Source: Bradyrhizobium sp. Ec3.3
GTDB lineage: Bacteria; Pseudomonadota; Alphaproteobacteria; Rhizobiales; Xanthobacteraceae
NCBI RefSeq assembly: GCF_000472925.1
Contig: NZ_KI421479.1
Coordinates: 1 to 64,000, forward strand
Direction: 5' to 3'
Length of the DNA stretch: 64,000 bases
In this document: piece by piece, positions 63,779 through 64,000 of the stretch
How the letters are laid out: each line of letters begins with the position of its first letter
Position numbering within the stretch: the stretch's first letter is position 1
Position numbers and translations under genes: made by a program
The notes under the pieces: generated by a model
What the model was told of the DNA's origin: nothing
The model's input: only the letters and a program-made list of their open reading frames with translations
The model's database searches: none

Positions 63779-64000
63779 CTAGTAATCGCCTGGGTTCATG
63801 ATCATCGGGCTCGTCGTATCGGTCGGCGCGAGCTCGCTGCTGGAGCTGCTGCGCAGGAACTGATCCAGCGTGGCCTGGATCTTCTCCTTCACCGAATCCG
63901 GGCCCCGGTCGCTCAACTCGGTGTGCTGGGCGCCTGTATTGATGATGTCGATGCCGCGCAATTTTGCCTGCTCGGGCGTTGGCAGGACGCCGGGATCGGT
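63779..64000 (-). CDS. C-terminal part of a gene cut by the window end
   Basis: The frame is open from the right edge to the TAG at 63779, giving 73 residues that begin TDPGVLPTPEQAKLRG, then IDIINTGAQHTELSDRGPD and end TTSPMIMNPGDY. The first codons visible have no start, so the gene begins outside the window. The family is not recognised; a run of five serines and no membrane helix are visible. Strand and frame are reasonably clear because of the even GC bias. Confidence 0.55.
   Translation of the reverse strand, partial: TDPGVLPTPEQAKLRGIDIINTGAQHTELSDRGPDSVKEKIQATLDQFLRSSSSSELAPTDTTSPMIMNPGDY

Overview
The window is GC-rich chromosomal DNA that looks like Bradyrhizobium or a close relative in the Hyphomicrobiales. 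This is inferred from the gene set (a GcrA-family regulator, a phasin, rhizobial-type HU, DUF2798 and DUF3592 proteins, BMP-type nucleobase importers) and from several families of short dispersed palindromes, one of them built on GTCATTGCGAGCG arms. No rRNA, tRNA or CRISPR array was seen.

Layout. 1-265: 3' end of a group II intron (maturase C-terminus, domain V and VI) ending 2 nt from the stop codon of a methyltransferase gene. 0.3-16.7 kb: a mixed housekeeping and accessory stretch with a PRAI-like barrel protein lacking cysteine, two very different ClC channels, a Nudix protein, an exported GH1 glycosidase, a thiolase, HU with a clear terminator, an Hsp20-Lon pair, MarC and several small envelope proteins.

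16.8-38.4 kb is the most coherent part, a purine and ureide catabolism island. It has DUF3830, PuuE allantoinase and a fused OHCU decarboxylase/5-hydroxyisourate hydrolase. A two-gene molybdenum hydroxylase of unusual domain layout follows, then an 8-oxoguanine deaminase and two complete BMP-type ABC importers. A Tsx-like outer-membrane channel, a guanine-deaminase-like enzyme, a biuret-amidohydrolase-like cysteine hydrolase and allantoate amidohydrolase complete it. The proposed flow is outer-membrane entry, ABC import, deamination or oxidation to urate, then 5-hydroxyisourate, OHCU, allantoin and allantoate. No urate oxidase lies in the window. A related operon at 48.0-52.0 kb carries a TetR regulator, adenine deaminase and an NCS2 purine permease.

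39.9-47.7 kb holds a carboxylate-type catabolic cluster: a DAACS symporter, a divergent aconitase, an ACS-family MFS transporter, a GntR regulator with two winged helices, and an exported lactonase-like propeller. Two 25-bp sites with 21 identical positions lie upstream of the transporter and of the lactonase and are candidate operators.

52-64 kb carries a MoxR ATPase/VWA pair with an inverted repeat in its leader, a quinone oxidoreductase, a cleavable-type S24 repressor divergent from a GcrA-like gene with repeated boxes between them, DUF3592 and periplasmic proteins, a phasin, a cytochrome c, and a gene cut by the window end. All calls come from reading motifs and gene order by eye; no database search was run.
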